A stretch of DNA of 8,995 nt from Acidobacteriota bacterium (GTDB taxonomy: Bacteria; Acidobacteriota; Thermoanaerobaculia; Multivoradales; JAHEKO01), in the NCBI GenBank assembly GCA_006227875.1, contig SBFI01000247.1, positions 1-8,995 of the forward strand, read 5' to 3'. The notes beneath the pieces are model-generated. The model had not been told where the DNA came from, ran no database searches, and was given only the letters and a program-made list of their open reading frames with translations. The position numbers and the translations under genes were made by a program. Shown piece after piece: positions 7,364-8,995 of this stretch. The first letter of the stretch is position 1, and every line of letters begins with the position of its first letter.

Positions 7364-8359
7364 ATGGCAATGTACTGCGGAATCGATTTGCACTCAAACA
7401 ATAATTACGTGGCGATCCAGAATAGGAGGCAAGAAGACATCGTGTGTCGAAGACTTCGCAATGACCTGGGGACCGTCTTGGAGTTCCTGGAGCCGTACCG
7501 TGGAGAGCTCGAGACGCTCGCAGTAGAGTCGACGTTTAATTGGTACTGGCTTGTCGACGGGCTCAAAGAGGCCGGCTATGACGTGCGGTTGGTGAATACG
7601 ACCAAGGCGAGCGATTACAGTGGCATGAAGTACACCGATGACCGGCACGACGCACGGTGGATCGCTCACCTGCTCGCGCTAGGGATTTTGCCCGAGGGCT
7701 ACATCATGCCTCCCGAAGAGCGAGGACTTCGAGATCTCCTGAGACGGCGCTCTCTGCTGGTCCACAAAAGGACGTCCTTTTATCTCTCGATCAAGTCAAT
7801 CTTCGCCCGAAGCTTGTGCAAGCAGGTGTCGGTTCAGGATATTTCGAGCTGGGACTCTGACACGGTTCGGAGGATGTTCGACGATCCACATGTCGCGGAG
7901 TCAGTCGTCGCAATGCTCCCGGTGGTGCGAGTCGTCACAGCCCAGATCAAAAGGATCGAGGAGTTCGCGCTTCAGACGGGCAAGCTCCGAGATGAATTTA
8001 GCCTCCTGCTCACCGTCCCTGGAATCGGGCAAGTTCTCGCTCTGACTATCATGTGCGAAACCGGCGACATCAGCCGCTTCCGAAAAGTGGGAAATTACGG
8101 CTCCTACTGTCGTTGTGTGAAGAGCGAGAAATTCAGTAACAGCAAAAAGAAGGGCAAAGGAAACCGTAAGAACGGAAACAAGTATCTGTCGTGGGCCTAC
8201 TCGGAAGCGGCCCATCACGCAAAGAAGTACGAGCCCCTCGCCAAGCGCTACTTCGACCGCAAAAAGTCGCGCAGTCACCCGATGGTGGCTGCCAGAGCGT
8301 TGGCAAACAAGATGGCAAGAGCCCTGCTACCGCGTGATGCGCGACCAGGCTCCCTTTGA
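7364..8359 (+). CDS. IS110-family transposase with frameshifted C-terminus
   Basis: Recombinase of the IS110 family, which moves DNA by strand exchange guided by an RNA made from the element. The N-terminal RuvC-like domain has the DEDD residues Asp8 (YCGIDLHS), Glu55 (AVEST), Asp93 and Asp96 (TDDRHDARWIAHLL). A coiled middle region follows. The C-terminal transposase domain starts at LLTVPGIGQVLALTI (215-229) and carries YCRCVKSEKFSNSKKKGKG with a likely catalytic serine at 258, then GNRKNGNKYLSWAYSEAA. After Ala320 the 331-residue frame ends in LLPRDARPGSL, unlike the family. Dropping one C from the CCC at 8322-8324 gives CYRVMRDQAPFEASRTFC and a stop at 8379-8381, which matches the usual family ending (ARACY.(I/V)MRDQ.PF). 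A one-base insertion is therefore likely, by mutation or assembly error. An AGGGGAGGAG ribosome site lies just before ATG 7364. Confidence 0.92.
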   Translation: MAMYCGIDLHSNNNYVAIQNRRQEDIVCRRLRNDLGTVLEFLEPYRGELETLAVESTFNWYWLVDGLKEAGYDVRLVNTTKASDYSGMKYTDDRHDARWIAHLLALGILPEGYIMPPEERGLRDLLRRRSLLVHKRTSFYLSIKSIFARSLCKQVSVQDISSWDSDTVRRMFDDPHVAESVVAMLPVVRVVTAQIKRIEEFALQTGKLRDEFSLLLTVPGIGQVLALTIMCETGDISRFRKVGNYGSYCRCVKSEKFSNSKKKGKGNRKNGNKYLSWAYSEAAHHAKKYEPLAKRYFDRKKSRSHPMVAARALANKMARALLPRDARPGSL

Positions 8360-8387
8360 AGCCTCACGGACATTCTGTTGATGGATA

Positions 8388-8552
8388 GGCCGGAATGGGA
8401 TCCCGTTGTGGTGCTGGCTCAAACCGAACGGCTGAGTGGACCCGTTCCGGCCATTGCTGTCTCTTTCAAACCACGCGACCAGGTCATGAGCCCTTTGTGG
8501 TTGGCGCCTTCACCGGTAGCCCTCACGACTGTACCCCCTGGACATGGCCTGG
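8388..8552 (+). ncRNA. Candidate bridge RNA (seekRNA) of the IS110 element
   Basis: Two long-range stems stand directly after the transposase. Stem 1 pairs GGCCGGAATGGG (8388-8399) with CCCGTTCCGGCC (8441-8452), 12 bp with one G-U. Stem 2 pairs CCAGGTCATG (8479-8488) with CATGGCCTGG (8543-8552), 10 bp with one G-U. Each opens into a large internal loop. The 5' side of both loops begins at the first unpaired base with A(T/G)CCC(G/T)TTGTGGT (8400-8412 and 8489-8501). The 3' side of both has ACG(G/A)CTG (8428-8434 and 8525-8531) and ends in TGGA. TTGTGGT equals the first part of the repeat flanking the element, and ACG(G/A)CTG is complementary to CAGGCGT, its next part, with one mismatch. Paired left and right guides in two loops are the defining layout of IS110-family bridge RNAs, which lie downstream of the gene in the IS1111 group. 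Promoter and RNA ends are not identified. Confidence 0.6.
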
Positions 8553-8780
8553 AGATCCCGATGGCTTTCTGGAGCGCGACACGCGCAACGGGCACGAGCC
8601 ACGGCTCGATCGCCTCGATCCCGATGGGTGCATGGTGCGGACCTGATCTGACACCAAAACCTGAACGCCAGGACACGCGACGGCGCGAAAGGCAGCTGGT
8701 ACGGCATACCGTGAATTCGATGAGGAGGAATCCCTCCTCCTGTCAAAGGTGCATCAACTTGACACGGGCCTTCTCATGGG
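8553..8780. other. Structured noncoding 3' part of the IS element
   Basis: No credible gene is seen; the open frames here also run through the REP-like repeat and lack any family likeness. The segment holds several short hairpins: GCGCG/CGCGC (8574-8578 with 8582-8586), CGAGC/GCTCG (8595-8599 with 8604-8608) and GAGGAGG/CCTCCTC (8722-8728 with 8733-8739). The last has no T-run, so it is not a standard terminator. The segment also holds an 11-base direct repeat, listed separately. It may extend the bridge RNA or form the right end of the element. Confidence 0.45.
8554..8627 (+). repeat. 11-base direct repeat in the IS right end
   Basis: GATCCCGATGG occurs at 8554-8564 and again at 8617-8627, 63 bases apart. 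A shorter relative, GATCCCG, overlaps the start of the first candidate guide loop (8399-8405). The purpose is unknown. Confidence 0.5.
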
Positions 8781-8816
8781 TGCACCACAAAAGTGACCTC
8801 GAATCCTTGTGGTGCA
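8781..8816. repeat. 10-base inverted repeat at the IS right end
   Basis: TGCACCACAA (8781-8790) is the exact reverse complement of TTGTGGTGCA (8807-8816), with 16 bases between them. It places a partial inverted copy of the REP-like unit next to the full right copy. It may be a remnant of a second inverted REP or a right-end recognition feature. Confidence 0.6.
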
Positions 8817-8834
8817 GGCGTCCCGCCTGCACAT
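8807..8834 (+). repeat. REP-like palindrome, right copy flanking the IS
   Basis: This is the same unit as at 7225-7252, identical at 27 of 28 positions. The hairpin arms are 8812-8820 and 8824-8832 with a TCC loop. In the recombination model its first seven bases belong to the element and the rest to the original target. The 42 bases after it, up to 8876, hold nothing recognisable. Confidence 0.85.
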
Positions 8835-8876
8835 GCCAGCGTAAATTAAACAAGTATTGGCCCTAGCCCGTACTTC

Positions 8877-8995
8877 TCACGGATTCTGTGACACCCGCTG
8901 CCGCAGCCGCTGTGCCATTGCGAGAGCCTGTTCCCGCTGCGGGCCCGGCTCGGCGCGGGCCACAAAGTCCTCGAAATAACTGATCGCGCGCGACA
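8877..8995 (-). CDS. C-terminal fragment of a minus-strand gene
   Basis: The minus strand is open from the window edge to a TGA at 8879-8877, giving a 38-residue C-terminus: SRAISYFEDFVARAEPGP, then QREQALAMAQRLRQRVSQNP. The composition is credible for a protein: two amphipathic helices with a PGP turn, rich in Ala, Arg, Gln and Glu. It resembles the last repeat of TPR-type proteins (…YF..FV..AEPGP…A..LA..L…), but this is too short to name a family. The start lies outside the window. It is the first ordinary chromosomal gene to the right of the IS element. Confidence 0.6.
   Translation of the reverse strand, partial: SRAISYFEDFVARAEPGPQREQALAMAQRLRQRVSQNP

Larger units (their letters stand above)
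7232..8813 (+). mobile_element. IS110-family insertion element between REP-like repeats
   Basis: Element inferred from an IS110-family transposase, a structured 3' noncoding region and two direct copies of a REP-like palindrome. IS110 elements make no classical terminal inverted repeats and usually little or no target duplication, so ends must be deduced. If recombination occurs at the GGT inside TTGTGGT/GCAGGCG, the element runs from 7232 to 8813 (1582 bp), a normal IS110 size. Joining 7231 to 8814 then restores one intact REP-like palindrome, and the circular junction would carry the same sequence. REP sequences are known IS110-family targets (IS621 in Escherichia coli, ISPpu9/10 in Pseudomonas). 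The exact ends are a model. A simpler possibility is that the element sits by chance between two unrelated copies of the repeat. Confidence 0.65.

Noticed and set aside
8378..8866. Long plus-strand open frame after the transposase (162 codons)
   Set aside because: It has no recognisable family, no ribosome site and an odd composition, and it runs straight through the REP-like repeat. It overlaps the stem-loops that share loop sequences, which are better explained as RNA.

Overview
The window is GC-rich and codes for a Gram-negative bacterium: two outer-membrane beta-barrel proteins, several cleavable signal peptides and a multi-pass GT-C-type membrane protein. The mix (secreted M3 peptidase, PorV/FadL-like and OmpW-like barrels, many short palindromic intergenic repeats) suggests an environmental lineage such as Acidobacteriota (Thermoanaerobaculia-like). 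That placement is an impression, not something the sequence proves.

Layout. 1-350 is intergenic, with a compound palindromic repeat at 84-129. 363-1163 encodes a small exported protein made of two tandem copies of an alpha+beta-barrel-like domain, closed by a strong intrinsic terminator (1188-1215). 1333-3288 encodes an M3-family oligoendopeptidase (PepF type) with an apparent signal peptide. It overlaps 3245-5131, a GT-C-like polytopic membrane protein with a C-terminal soluble domain. 5245-6282 (+) and 6291-7007 (-) are convergent outer-membrane barrels, FadL/PorV-like and OmpW-like, whose stop codons are only 8 bases apart. All of this is envelope biology, but nothing here ties the genes into one pathway.

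7008-8876 is accessory DNA. It begins with a REPIN-like pair of perfect palindromes (7131-7200), followed by an IS110-family element. The transposase (7364-8359) has the DEDD residues and the C-terminal serine region. Its last residues are altered by an apparent one-base insertion. The element lies between two direct copies (27/28 identical) of a REP-like palindrome, at 7225-7252 and 8807-8834.

The most interesting signal lies just after the transposase, at 8388-8552. Two successive long-range stems each open into an internal loop. The 5' side of both loops carries A(T/G)CCC(G/T)TTGTGGT and the 3' side carries ACG(G/A)CTG. TTGTGGT is the first half of the flanking repeat. ACG(G/A)CTG is, with one mismatch, the reverse complement of CAGGCGT, the next part of the same repeat. 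This is the layout expected of an IS110/IS1111 bridge RNA (seekRNA) with target- and donor-binding loops, here read out together with the element's own attachment sites. It predicts an element of 1582 bp (about 7232-8813) that recombines inside the REP-like palindrome.

The window ends in the C-terminus of a minus-strand gene (8877-8995).
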